Positions 26,269 to 33,801 of a stretch of 34,432 nt of DNA are shown here, in pieces. The stretch comes from DASRZM01 sp035686365. GTDB lineage: Bacteria; Pseudomonadota; Gammaproteobacteria; Xanthomonadales; Xanthomonadaceae. Position 1 is the first letter of the stretch. Each line of letters begins with the position of its first letter. A program made the translations under genes and the position numbers. A model generated the notes under the pieces. The model was not told the DNA's origin, did not search any database, and was given only the letters and a program-made list of their open reading frames with translations. The DNA lies in contig DASRZM010000003.1 of the NCBI GenBank assembly GCA_035686365.1, forward strand, positions 1 through 34,432. Direction: 5' to 3'.

Positions 26269-26985
26269 TCAATCCGGCAACGGCAGGTAGCCGGGACCGC
26301 CCAGCTGGCGCATCTGGCCCAGGATCCAGGCCTGGCGCGAACGCACGTAGGACGAGGGCTGCGAGGCCGACAGCCGTCCGGGATTGGGGAGCACTGCAGC
26401 CAGCAGCGCCGCCTCCGGCGCAGTCAGTGCCGCCGCGGGTTTGCCGAAGAAGTGGCCGGCCGCGGCCTCGGCGCCGTAGATGCCGTCGCCGAACTCGGCC
26501 ACGTTCAGGTACACCTCCAGGATCCGGTGCTTGGGCCACAACAGCTCCAGCAGCATCGTGTACCAGGCCTCCAGACCCTTGCGCAGCCAGCTGCGACCGT
26601 TCCACAGGAACAGGTTCCTGGCGACCTGCTGGCTGATCGTGCTGGCCCCCCGGAGACGCTCGCCGCGGCCGTGTTCGTCGAGCGCGCTGCGGATGGCATC
26701 GACATCGAAGCCGCGGTGCTGCGGAAATCGCTGGTCTTCGGCGGCCACCACCGCCAGCGGCAGCTGCACCGAGATGCGCGTGAGCGGTTGCCAACGGTGG
26801 CGCAGCTCGAACCCGGACTGCTGCTGCTGCAGGGCTTCGATCCGCCGCTGCAGCATGAAGGCGCTGGTGGGCGGATCGATCCAGCGCAGCGCTGCCACCT
26901 GCAGCGCGCTCGCCAGCACGGCCAGTGCCGGCAGCCACAGCAGCCAACGCAGCGGACGCCGCCGACGCCGAGCGTGCCGCACCAT
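26269..26985 (-). CDS. mtgA: Monofunctional peptidoglycan glycosyltransferase
   Basis: 238 aa. An Arg-rich cytosolic start (MVRHARRRRRP), one membrane anchor (about 14-33), then a GT51 domain: AAEDQRFPQHRGFD with the catalytic Glu (E83), STISQQVARNLFLWNGRSWLRKGLEAW, LELLWPKHRILEVYLNVAEFG and PAAALTAPEAALLAAVLPNP. It polymerises lipid II into glycan strands without a transpeptidase domain. Start chosen at the ATG that shares one base with the stop of the GGDEF-EAL gene (TGATG), giving the usual MtgA length; the frame runs upstream but inside that gene. Confidence 0.95.
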   Translation of the reverse strand: MVRHARRRRRPLRWLLWLPALAVLASALQVAALRWIDPPTSAFMLQRRIEALQQQQSGFELRHRWQPLTRISVQLPLAVVAAEDQRFPQHRGFDVDAIRSALDEHGRGERLRGASTISQQVARNLFLWNGRSWLRKGLEAWYTMLLELLWPKHRILEVYLNVAEFGDGIYGAEAAAGHFFGKPAAALTAPEAALLAAVLPNPGRLSASQPSSYVRSRQAWILGQMRQLGGPGYLPLPD

Positions 26986-29900
26986 CAGCCGCGCGCGCCG
27001 GCCTCGGCGCGAGCCGGCGCATCGAGCGCGCGCACGCCGGCCAGGGCCTGAGCGCTCTGCGGCAGCGCCAGCAGGTAGCCCTGACCGTAGCGGCATCCCA
27101 TCTCCACCAGCATCTGCCGCTGCTCGATCGTTTCGATGCCTTCGCCGATCACCTCCAGCCCCAGCGTCTCGCCCAGCGTGCAGATCGCCCGCAGGATCGC
27201 CGCGGCGCTGCCCTGCGTGGATTCGCTGAGCGCGGCCACGAAGGAGCGGTCGATCTTGATCCGGTGCAGCGGAAACTGGTGCAGGTAACTGAGCGAGGAA
27301 TAGCCGGTACCGAAATCGTCGAGTGCGAGCCGCACGCCCATCGAGTCCAGCCGCTGCATGATCGCGCGCACTTCGGCGGGCTCCTCCAGCAAAGTGCGCT
27401 CGGTGACCTCCAGCTGCAGCCGCTCGGGCGCGATCGCGTACCGGGCCAGCAGGTTCTCCAGTTCGAACACGAACTGGGGCGACCGGAAATGCCGGGCACC
27501 GACGTTGATGCTGATGAACGCCTGCGGATCCAGCCAGGCCGCGGCCTGTTCCAGCGCCTGTTCGTACACCTGCCAGTCGATCGCCTCGGCCAGGCCGGTG
27601 TCCTCGGCAAGGGTCAGGAACTCGGCCGGGGCGACCATGGTCCCGTCCCCGCGACGCCAGCGCAGCAGGACCTCGAAGCCGGACACCGCATCGGTGGTCA
27701 GGTCCATGATCGGCTGGAAGCAGGGCTCGAACTCGCCGCGCGCCAGCGCGCGGCGCAGATTGTTCTCCAACTCCAGCTGTTGCAGCGCCTGCTGCCGCAG
27801 TGCCTCGTCGAACAGCTCGTAGCGGCGGCGCCCGTTGGCCTTGGCGCGGTACATCGCCACGTCGGCGTCGCGCAGCAGCTCCTCGGGCGTCCGGTAGTGC
27901 GGCTGCGCCAGCGCGATGCCGATGCTGGTGGAGCTGTACAGCTCCTTGCCCATGACGCGCAGCGCGGCATCGAGCTGGGTGATGATGCGCTGGGCCAGGG
28001 CGGTGGCGTCGTCCTCGCTCGTGATCCGGTCCAGCAGCACGGCGAACTCGTCACCACCCAGCCGGGCCACCAGGCCGTTGTCGGGCAGGCACCGCGCGAC
28101 CCGGGCCCCGGCCTCCTTGAGCAGCTCGTCGCCGACCAGGTGACCGACCGAGTCGTTGATCACCTTGAACCGGTCCAGGTCGAGGAACAGCACCGCGAAC
28201 AGCCGCGTCGGGTCGTGCAGGTAGCGCTCCAGCGCCTCGGCCAGCCGGTCCATCAGGAAGGCGCGGTTGGGCAGGCCGGTGAGCGCATCGTGCATGGCCG
28301 CGTGCTGGAGCTGGCGCTGGGCGCGCTCGCGCTCGGCCACCTGTTCGCGCAGGCTGCTGTTGGCCTCGGCCAGCTCGCTGGTGCGGTCACTGACCCGATG
28401 CTCGAGCTCGGCGTAGGCGCTCCTGAGCGATTCGTCGGCCTGTTTGCGCATCAGTGCGTTGGCGATGTGGAAGGAGACGAACGTCAGCAGCTCCTGGTCG
28501 CGGCGGTCGAAGGTGTGCTCGTCGTCGTAGCTCTGCACGGCCATCACGCCGACGGTCCGGTCCTCGCAGACCAGCGGCACGCCGAGCCAGGAGCGTGCCA
28601 GCGCGCCGTGGCTCTGCACATGGCCCTGGCGGGTCAGATCGGCGATGATCGCGCGGTTGCCGAGCAGCGGCTCGCCCGTCCGCAGCACGTACTCGGTCAG
28701 TCCGCGTCCGAGCGTGCGCGGTTCGCGCTCGATGTCGAACTGGTCCACCGAGTACGGGAAGCTGATCTGATTGCCGTCGCTCGACAACAGGGCGATGTAG
28801 CAGTTGCCGGCGAACAGCAGGTCGCCCACCACGCCGTGCATGGCGGCGTAGAAGGCCTCCACGCTCTCGGTGGTCGCACCCAGCTCGGCGATCCGGTACA
28901 GCGCGCGCTGCAGGCGCTCGCCGCGCTGGCGCTCGACGACTTCCTGGCGCAGCTCCTCGGTACGCTCGTCCACCCGCCGCTCGAGCTCCTGCTGGGCGCT
29001 CTTGCGCTCGATCGCGGTGGCGATGTGCTGGGCCACGAAGCTCAACAGGGCCTTGTCGCGCTCGGCGTAGCGGTCCGGCTCGTCGTAGCTCTGCACCACG
29101 ACCGCGCCGATCACCTCGCCGTCGCGCAGCATCGGCACGCCCAGCCAGTCGGCGCTTTGCGGGCCGAAGCCGCCGACGTCGGCGTAGTCCTGGGCGAGCT
29201 GCTCGGATGGCCCCATCAGCGGCTGGCCGCTTTCGAGCACCCAGGCGGTCAGCGACCCACGCAGCTGCGTCAGCGAGTAACCGATGCTCGGCGTCGGCGG
29301 ATCGGTGTCCTCGCGGTCCCGGAAGTAGGGGAAGCGCACAGTTGCGGCCGAGCCGTCGTACAGTGCGATGTAGAAGTTCTCGGCATACATGAGCTCGCTG
29401 ACGATCGCGTGCAGGCGCGCGAGCAGCTCGTCCATGTTGGCCGTGGCACCGGCCAGGTCGGAGATCTCGTACAGCGCGCGCTGCAGCCGCTCGGCATCGG
29501 CGAGCTGGCGCATCGCTTCGTAGAGTTGCTCGAGCTCCAGCGCGGGCGGCAGCCGCTGCGCCAGCAATGCAGCGGCGTCCTGCAGCCAGGCGGCGGCCTC
29601 TGCGTGCTCGCCTTCGGCGCGGCACAGCAGCACCGCCAGCACGGTGCCGTCGGCGCCGTGGACCGGTGCGGCAAGCGTGGGGTCGGGCGCAGCGCCGGCC
29701 TCGGGATGCCCGGAGCCGGCGCAGGCGAACGCCAGCGCCTGTTGCCCGCGCCATTCGCGTTCGCTGCCCTGGCCGACGATCCAGAAGCCGTCGCGATCGG
29801 GCCGGGCCGGGATCCACAGCGCGAACCGGCAGTGACCGAAACGGGTGGAGAATCCGCGCTCGAGCGAAGCCAGCAGGTCCTGGGCACGGTTGCCGGCCAG

Positions 29901-30017
29901 CAGCACGCTGCTGCGCGAAACCCGTGCCACAAGATCGGCCGCCGATCCCAGCCGCGAGGGTCCCGGATCGAGTTGTTCGCGTCGCACGGCACCCCCTGGC
30001 GCCCGCATCGCCCGCAA
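26985..30017 (-). CDS. GAF-GAF-GGDEF-EAL cyclic-di-GMP enzyme
   Basis: Up to 1010 aa, soluble. A divergent N-terminal domain (about 30-170) precedes two GAF domains (about 190-340 and 365-520) joined by coiled coils (ERRVDERTEELRQEVVERQ; ELEHRVSDRTSELAEANSS). GGDEF (about 575-735) has intact RLGGDEFAVL; the feedback I-site RxxD is replaced by PDNG. EAL (about 750-1000) reads EVLLRW, and SINVG, LEVTER, DDFGTGYSSL, KIDRSF, EGIET and YGQGYLL keep the metal and catalytic residues, so both synthesis and breakdown of c-di-GMP look possible. Start: TTG 30017, ATG 30008, or GTG 29987 behind AGGGGG; the last is best placed. Coupled to mtgA, which hints at cell-wall control. Confidence 0.94.
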   Translation of the reverse strand: MRAMRAPGGAVRREQLDPGPSRLGSAADLVARVSRSSVLLAGNRAQDLLASLERGFSTRFGHCRFALWIPARPDRDGFWIVGQGSEREWRGQQALAFACAGSGHPEAGAAPDPTLAAPVHGADGTVLAVLLCRAEGEHAEAAAWLQDAAALLAQRLPPALELEQLYEAMRQLADAERLQRALYEISDLAGATANMDELLARLHAIVSELMYAENFYIALYDGSAATVRFPYFRDREDTDPPTPSIGYSLTQLRGSLTAWVLESGQPLMGPSEQLAQDYADVGGFGPQSADWLGVPMLRDGEVIGAVVVQSYDEPDRYAERDKALLSFVAQHIATAIERKSAQQELERRVDERTEELRQEVVERQRGERLQRALYRIAELGATTESVEAFYAAMHGVVGDLLFAGNCYIALLSSDGNQISFPYSVDQFDIEREPRTLGRGLTEYVLRTGEPLLGNRAIIADLTRQGHVQSHGALARSWLGVPLVCEDRTVGVMAVQSYDDEHTFDRRDQELLTFVSFHIANALMRKQADESLRSAYAELEHRVSDRTSELAEANSSLREQVAERERAQRQLQHAAMHDALTGLPNRAFLMDRLAEALERYLHDPTRLFAVLFLDLDRFKVINDSVGHLVGDELLKEAGARVARCLPDNGLVARLGGDEFAVLLDRITSEDDATALAQRIITQLDAALRVMGKELYSSTSIGIALAQPHYRTPEELLRDADVAMYRAKANGRRRYELFDEALRQQALQQLELENNLRRALARGEFEPCFQPIMDLTTDAVSGFEVLLRWRRGDGTMVAPAEFLTLAEDTGLAEAIDWQVYEQALEQAAAWLDPQAFISINVGARHFRSPQFVFELENLLARYAIAPERLQLEVTERTLLEEPAEVRAIMQRLDSMGVRLALDDFGTGYSSLSYLHQFPLHRIKIDRSFVAALSESTQGSAAAILRAICTLGETLGLEVIGEGIETIEQRQMLVEMGCRYGQGYLLALPQSAQALAGVRALDAPARAEAGARG

Positions 30018-30286
30018 CCCGGGCGCGGTGCGCGGTCATTCCGCGTACCATCGCGCGGCTGCGACCGCAAGTCCAGCCCGGAACCGCCGGACGGTCCGGC
30101 CGCGGTTGCAACCGGGGCCGGCCGGAAAACGCGCTCTGGCACCCTCTGCACGGGTCGATCACCGATTGTCGGGCAGGGTGCAGGAGCGATAGACTGGTGC
30201 CTCGGACCGGCCGGAACTTGTAACCGGCCGCGGCTGTCCCAAACTAGACAACTGACCGACCGCCCACCGAACTGCAGAAACCGACC
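30018..30286. other. Divergent promoter region with palindromes
   Basis: 269 bases between two divergently read genes. It contains CGGTTGCAACCG (30103-30114, perfect 12-bp palindrome), CCGGACGGTCCGG (about 30087-30099), and a 7-bp inverted repeat CGGCCGG/CCGGCCG around AACTTGTAA (30208-30230). Candidate -10 boxes are TAGACT (30190-30195, plus) and GACAAT (30165-30170, minus). No gene seen. Confidence 0.45.
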
Positions 30287-31342
30287 GTGTCCCGCGCCTG
30301 GCTGGCCCTTCCGATGATGATCCTGCTTGCGGCTTCCGCCGGGGTCCACGCGCGCCCGCTGGATGCGGACGCCGGTGCCCAGTCGCTGCGGCAGCCCCCG
30401 GTCCGGGATCTGGACGCCGACCCGTGGGTGCTTCCGATCATCGCCTCGGACTCCGGGCAGATCGAGGCCTTTTTCCTGGTCGAGTCGGCCTCGCCGTTCA
30501 CGCCGTCGCAGCCGGCACCCAGCGTCAATCCGATCGACCGGCTGCTGCCCTCTACCCGCAGCGGCGGGCTGGGCGTGGCCGGGCGCGTGCGCCTGGATGC
30601 CTCCGACAATGTCGAGGCGGCGCTCAAGCTCGACCGGATTCCGGCCATGGCGCTGCTGTGCCGCGACGGCGTAGGACTGGCCGGCAGCTTGGGCACAATG
30701 GCCGACCAGTGCCTGCTGGCGACCCTGGGCACCGGCGAATGGGATGCCTTCGGCAGCGCGACTTCGCGCCGGCTCGAGGGCAGCTGGTCGAGCGCCCGTC
30801 TGGGCCTGGACCTCAGCCTCGGCCTGGACTGGATCGAGAGCGATCCGAGCACCGGCCTGGGCGGCCTGGGCAACCACGCCTGGACCGGCGCGGCCACACC
30901 GCTGGCGGCCTTCCAGCCGGTCGCGCCGTGGCGGCTGGGCGAGTTCTCGCTGCGCGGCATCGGCGCAACCGCCATCTGGGACCTGGGAGACAACCGCTGG
31001 TTCGGCCTGGGTGGCGGACACGCGCGCTCGCGCCTGTCCGGTGCCGCCGCGCTGCAGGCGGCGCTGCCCTCGCAATGGGACACCTCCACGCTGAGCCTGG
31101 GCGTGGGCGTGGGCGAGTTCAGCGGCACGCTGACCGGCCGCGTCATCGAGGTCCCGGGCAGCGACCCGTTCTGGAACGGTCTGGATCTGGGCTTTTCCTG
31201 GCGCACGCCCTGGAGCGGCCTGCTGACCATCGGTGCCCGCAACCTGCTCTCCGACGATGAGCCGTGGCTGCTCGACGGCACCACCGTGCCCGAGGTCGAA
31301 CAGGGGCGCGTGCCGTACGTGCGCTATCAGCAGGACCTCTGA
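30287..31342 (+). CDS. Exported beta-barrel-like protein of unknown function
   Basis: 351 aa, GTG start. Signal peptide: MSRAWLALPMMILLAASAG, then VHA. The mature protein is rich in short alternating strands with glycine turns (GGLGVAGRVRLDA, ARLGLDLSLGLDWIES, RLGEFSLRGIGATAIWDLGDN, DTSTLSLGVGVGEFSGTLTGRVIEV), as in outer-membrane barrels. Its end, GFSWRTPWSGLLTIGARNL then a DDEPW segment, resembles the last strands of the TonB-dependent receptor at the window edge (VRWTAPWSATIAVGARNLND). It has no TonB box or plug domain. It ends YVRYQQDL, so a terminal Phe is missing. I do not recognise the family. It may be a plug-less porin-like or accessory barrel in the oxygenase/receptor locus. Confidence 0.7.
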   Translation: MSRAWLALPMMILLAASAGVHARPLDADAGAQSLRQPPVRDLDADPWVLPIIASDSGQIEAFFLVESASPFTPSQPAPSVNPIDRLLPSTRSGGLGVAGRVRLDASDNVEAALKLDRIPAMALLCRDGVGLAGSLGTMADQCLLATLGTGEWDAFGSATSRRLEGSWSSARLGLDLSLGLDWIESDPSTGLGGLGNHAWTGAATPLAAFQPVAPWRLGEFSLRGIGATAIWDLGDNRWFGLGGGHARSRLSGAAALQAALPSQWDTSTLSLGVGVGEFSGTLTGRVIEVPGSDPFWNGLDLGFSWRTPWSGLLTIGARNLLSDDEPWLLDGTTVPEVEQGRVPYVRYQQDL

Positions 31343-31369
31343 CCGGCCCGGCACCCCGGTACCCGGCCC

Positions 31370-32047
31370 TCAGCCGGGGCCCTCGAACCAGCAGTTGAAT
31401 GCCACCGTGATGCGCTCGCTGCGGCCGCGGTAGGGCTGCACCTCGTGGTTGAGCCACGACGGGAACAGCACCAGCTGCCCGGGGCGGAGCTGGAACCCGA
31501 GATTGCGCAGGTTGTACGGCCGCCGTACCCGCACGTTGCCGGCGTCGATGAACATGCCCGACGTGCTCAGCGGATTGACGAAGTTCAGCAGGCCGTTCTC
31601 CGGGTTCTCCTCCGACAGGTCTCCGGGCTGGACGCAGTAGACCCCCGACCACGACGCCATCGCATGGTTGTGCAGGCCGAACCAGCCCCCTTCCCGGGTG
31701 ATGTGGAACCACGTGTGGGAAAGGATCCGGAGCTTTGCCAGCTCCTCCGGCGAGTAGCCGTTGAGCCCGGCTACCAGCTGAGAGAGCGCACTCCAGCAGA
31801 ACGCCTGCAACTCGCCGATGCAGGCTTCGGGCCACGAGAACAGGTTGAAGTCGCTCTCGTACAGCGCCGCGCCGATGCGCATGGACGGATGCGGATTGCG
31901 GTAGCGGGGATCGCGTTCGCGCTCCAGGAACAGGCGCGCGAGCGCGTCGTTGAGGCGGGCCGGGTCCGGGTGCTGCGCCTGCGCCACCGGGACGGCGAAC
32001 AGGGTGCTGATCTGGGTGTTGGCTTGCACGGGAGTGGTTGCATTCAT
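31370..32047 (-). CDS. Putative 2OG-Fe(II) oxygenase (TIGR02466-like)
   Basis: 225 aa from ATG 32047 (MNATTPVQANTQISTLFAVP). The opening phrase ISTLFAVPV and the core SHTWFHITREGGWFGLHNHAMASWSGVYCVQPGD, then GQLVLFPSWLNHEVQPYRGRSERITVAFN, match the small bacterial 2-oxoglutarate/Fe(II) oxygenase family that includes TIGR02466. The HNH and later NHEV histidines and the RSER arginine are the likely iron and 2OG ligands. The substrate is unknown. The gene is divergent from two other 2OG oxygenases (start 32140), with a 92-base shared region. It converges on the barrel-like protein gene. Confidence 0.85.
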   Translation of the reverse strand: MNATTPVQANTQISTLFAVPVAQAQHPDPARLNDALARLFLERERDPRYRNPHPSMRIGAALYESDFNLFSWPEACIGELQAFCWSALSQLVAGLNGYSPEELAKLRILSHTWFHITREGGWFGLHNHAMASWSGVYCVQPGDLSEENPENGLLNFVNPLSTSGMFIDAGNVRVRRPYNLRNLGFQLRPGQLVLFPSWLNHEVQPYRGRSERITVAFNCWFEGPG

Positions 32048-32121
32048 GGCAGGACAGCGCATCGGGTGTAGCCGCAGGCTTCCGCGCCGGCCGGCGGCCG
32101 CCTGCGACCCCGCGGATCGGC

Positions 32122-32127
32122 TATCCT
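32122..32127 (+). promoter_or_regulatory. Putative -10 element of the tandem oxygenases
   Basis: TATCCT inside GGCTATCCTGCC, 18 bases before the first possible start (32140) and 36 before the second (32158). If used, transcription would begin near 32134, which favours the 32158 start. Confidence 0.35.
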
Positions 32128-32139
32128 GCCGTGCGAACG

Positions 32140-32982
32140 ATGCACATCGCAAGGCTCATGGTCCGCCCCGACATCGACCCGACACCGATCCGCGCCCGCC
32201 TGGCCGAGACCGGCCGCGTGCAGATCCCGGATTTCCTGGTCCCGGACGCGGCCGAACGACTGCACCGCTGCCTCCACAGCGAGGTGCCCTGGACCCTGGC
32301 GCTGTGCGACGAGGCCGGTATGCGGACGCTGCCGCGCGAACAGTTCGCGGCGATGGACGAGACCTCCCGTCGGGCCCTGTACGCGCAGGTGGCGGCCGGT
32401 GGCGGCGACGGCAGCTACCGCTTTGCGTACGCCAGTTACATGATGGCCAGGGCCTACGTGGAGGGGCGCGATCCGGACCTGCTGCTGCACCGGATGCTGG
32501 AGTTCCTGAACTCCGCCCGGTACCTGCAGTTCATGCGCGCCTTGACCGGCGAGGCGCGGATCCAGCGGATCGATGCCCAGGCCACCCGCTACCGCCCCGG
32601 GCAGTTCCTGCGCACCCACAACGACGAGCACAGCGGCGAGCAGCGCCTGTTCGCCTACGTGCTCAACCTGACCCGCAGGTGGCAGGCCGACTGGGGTGGA
32701 CTGCTGCACTTCGTGGACGCCGAGGACCGCGTCTTCGACACCTTCATGCCGCGCTGGAACTCGCTGACGATCTTCCGTGTCCCGGTCCGCCACACCGTGT
32801 CGATCGTCGCCGACTGGGCCGGCGAGGACCGGTATGCGATCACCGGCTGGATGCTCGCCAGCCGGACCGCGCGCGAGGCGATCCAGACCACCCAGCGGCT
32901 GCGCGCAGGGGCCGGCGCGGCGGACGTGGCAGGATCGGCGGTCGCTCCAGGCCACGCACCGGCAGGGCTGGTTTCGCATTGA
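32140..32982 (+). CDS. 2OG-Fe(II) oxygenase, prolyl-hydroxylase-like (paralogue 1)
   Basis: 280 aa from ATG 32140 (274 aa from ATG 32158, which has a weak AAGG site). The jelly-roll core is clear: iron ligands H160-N-D162 (LRTHNDEHSG) and H218 (VRHTVS), with 2OG-binding R231 (EDRYAITGW). Typical phrases are RWQADWGGLLHFVD and MPRWNSLTIFRVP. This matches the Ofd1/P4H-like 2OG-Fe oxygenases found next to TonB receptors in Xanthomonadales and Caulobacter. The substrate is unknown. The tail after 245 is low-complexity. The next gene, 17 bases on, is a clear paralogue. Confidence 0.88.
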   Translation: MHIARLMVRPDIDPTPIRARLAETGRVQIPDFLVPDAAERLHRCLHSEVPWTLALCDEAGMRTLPREQFAAMDETSRRALYAQVAAGGGDGSYRFAYASYMMARAYVEGRDPDLLLHRMLEFLNSARYLQFMRALTGEARIQRIDAQATRYRPGQFLRTHNDEHSGEQRLFAYVLNLTRRWQADWGGLLHFVDAEDRVFDTFMPRWNSLTIFRVPVRHTVSIVADWAGEDRYAITGWMLASRTAREAIQTTQRLRAGAGAADVAGSAVAPGHAPAGLVSH

Positions 32983-32998
32983 CCGGGCGCGGCGCACG

Positions 32999-33703
32999 AT
33001 GATCAGCAACTCGCTCGATGCCGCCGCGATCCGGGCCGCACTGGCGGCGCACGGCCGCATCCAGGTCGAGGACTACCTGCAAGCCGACGCCGCGCAGCGG
33101 CTCCTGCAATGCCTTTCGGACGACGTGCCCTGGAACCTGGCGATCCACGACGAGCACGGCTTCCGGACCGTCATGCACGAGGAATACCGCAGGCTCTCCG
33201 ACGACGAGCGCGAACAGTGGTGCCGCCGCACCGCTGAAGGCGCGCGCCAGGATGGTTTCCGCTTCTTCTACGACGGCTACCAGATGGTCGAGGCCTACAA
33301 GCGCGGCCGGGACCCGGGCCTGCTGCTGCACCCGGTGCTGGAGTTCTTCAACTCGCCCGAGCACGTGGCCTGGATCCGGCACCTGACCGGCGAGCCGAAG
33401 CTGCGCAGGGTCGCCGCCCAGGCCAGCTGCTTCCGGCGCGGCCACTTCCTGCGCGCGCACGACGACACCGACCGCGACGAGGGGCGGCGCTACGCCTTCG
33501 TCATCAATCTGTGCCCGCGCTGGCAGGCCGACTGGGGCGGGCAGCTGCAGTTCGTCGGAGCCGACGGCCGGATCCTGGACAGCTTCGTGCCGCGCTGGAA
33601 TTCGCTGAGCCTGTTCCGGGTGCCGGCCCTGCACGCGGTCACGCAGGTGGCGCCCTGGGCCCAGGACGACCGTTACGCGATCAGCGGCTGGTTCCTGGAG
33701 TAG
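32999..33703 (+). CDS. 2OG-Fe(II) oxygenase, prolyl-hydroxylase-like (paralogue 2)
   Basis: 234 aa. It is the same family as the gene before it, sharing RWQADWGG, PRWNSL, FRVP, EF(L/F)NS and DRYAI(T/S)GW segments. Ligands are in place: H154-D-D156 (LRAHDDTD), H212 (LHAVTQ), R225 (DDRYAISGW). A tandem duplication with divergence is the simplest reading; the two may act on different residues of one substrate. Start at ATG 32999, 17 bases after the upstream stop, without a good ribosome site, so translation may depend on coupling. It converges on the receptor gene, whose terminator lies between. Confidence 0.88.
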   Translation: MISNSLDAAAIRAALAAHGRIQVEDYLQADAAQRLLQCLSDDVPWNLAIHDEHGFRTVMHEEYRRLSDDEREQWCRRTAEGARQDGFRFFYDGYQMVEAYKRGRDPGLLLHPVLEFFNSPEHVAWIRHLTGEPKLRRVAAQASCFRRGHFLRAHDDTDRDEGRRYAFVINLCPRWQADWGGQLQFVGADGRILDSFVPRWNSLSLFRVPALHAVTQVAPWAQDDRYAISGWFLE

Positions 33704-33746
33704 CGCCGGGCGCCGGCGGCGACGCTGCTGCCGCTTTCGCAGGCAC

Positions 33747-33778
33747 AAAAAAAGCGGCCCCGGAATCCCGGGGCCGCT
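33747..33778 (-). terminator. Strong rho-independent terminator of the TonB receptor gene
   Basis: An 11-bp GC stem (AGCGGCCCCGG 33753-33763 with CCGGGGCCGCT 33768-33778, loop AATC) is followed on the minus strand by a run of seven T (33747-33753). It lies 23 bases past the receptor stop. It is the only classical intrinsic terminator I see in the window, and in the other direction it may also help end the oxygenase transcript. Confidence 0.9.
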
Positions 33779-33801
33779 GAAGTACCGCAGTTGCGAATCG
33801 C

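Noticed and set aside
26925..30317. 1130-codon plus-strand frame
   Set aside because: Antisense to the GAF-GGDEF-EAL gene; low-complexity, no domain.
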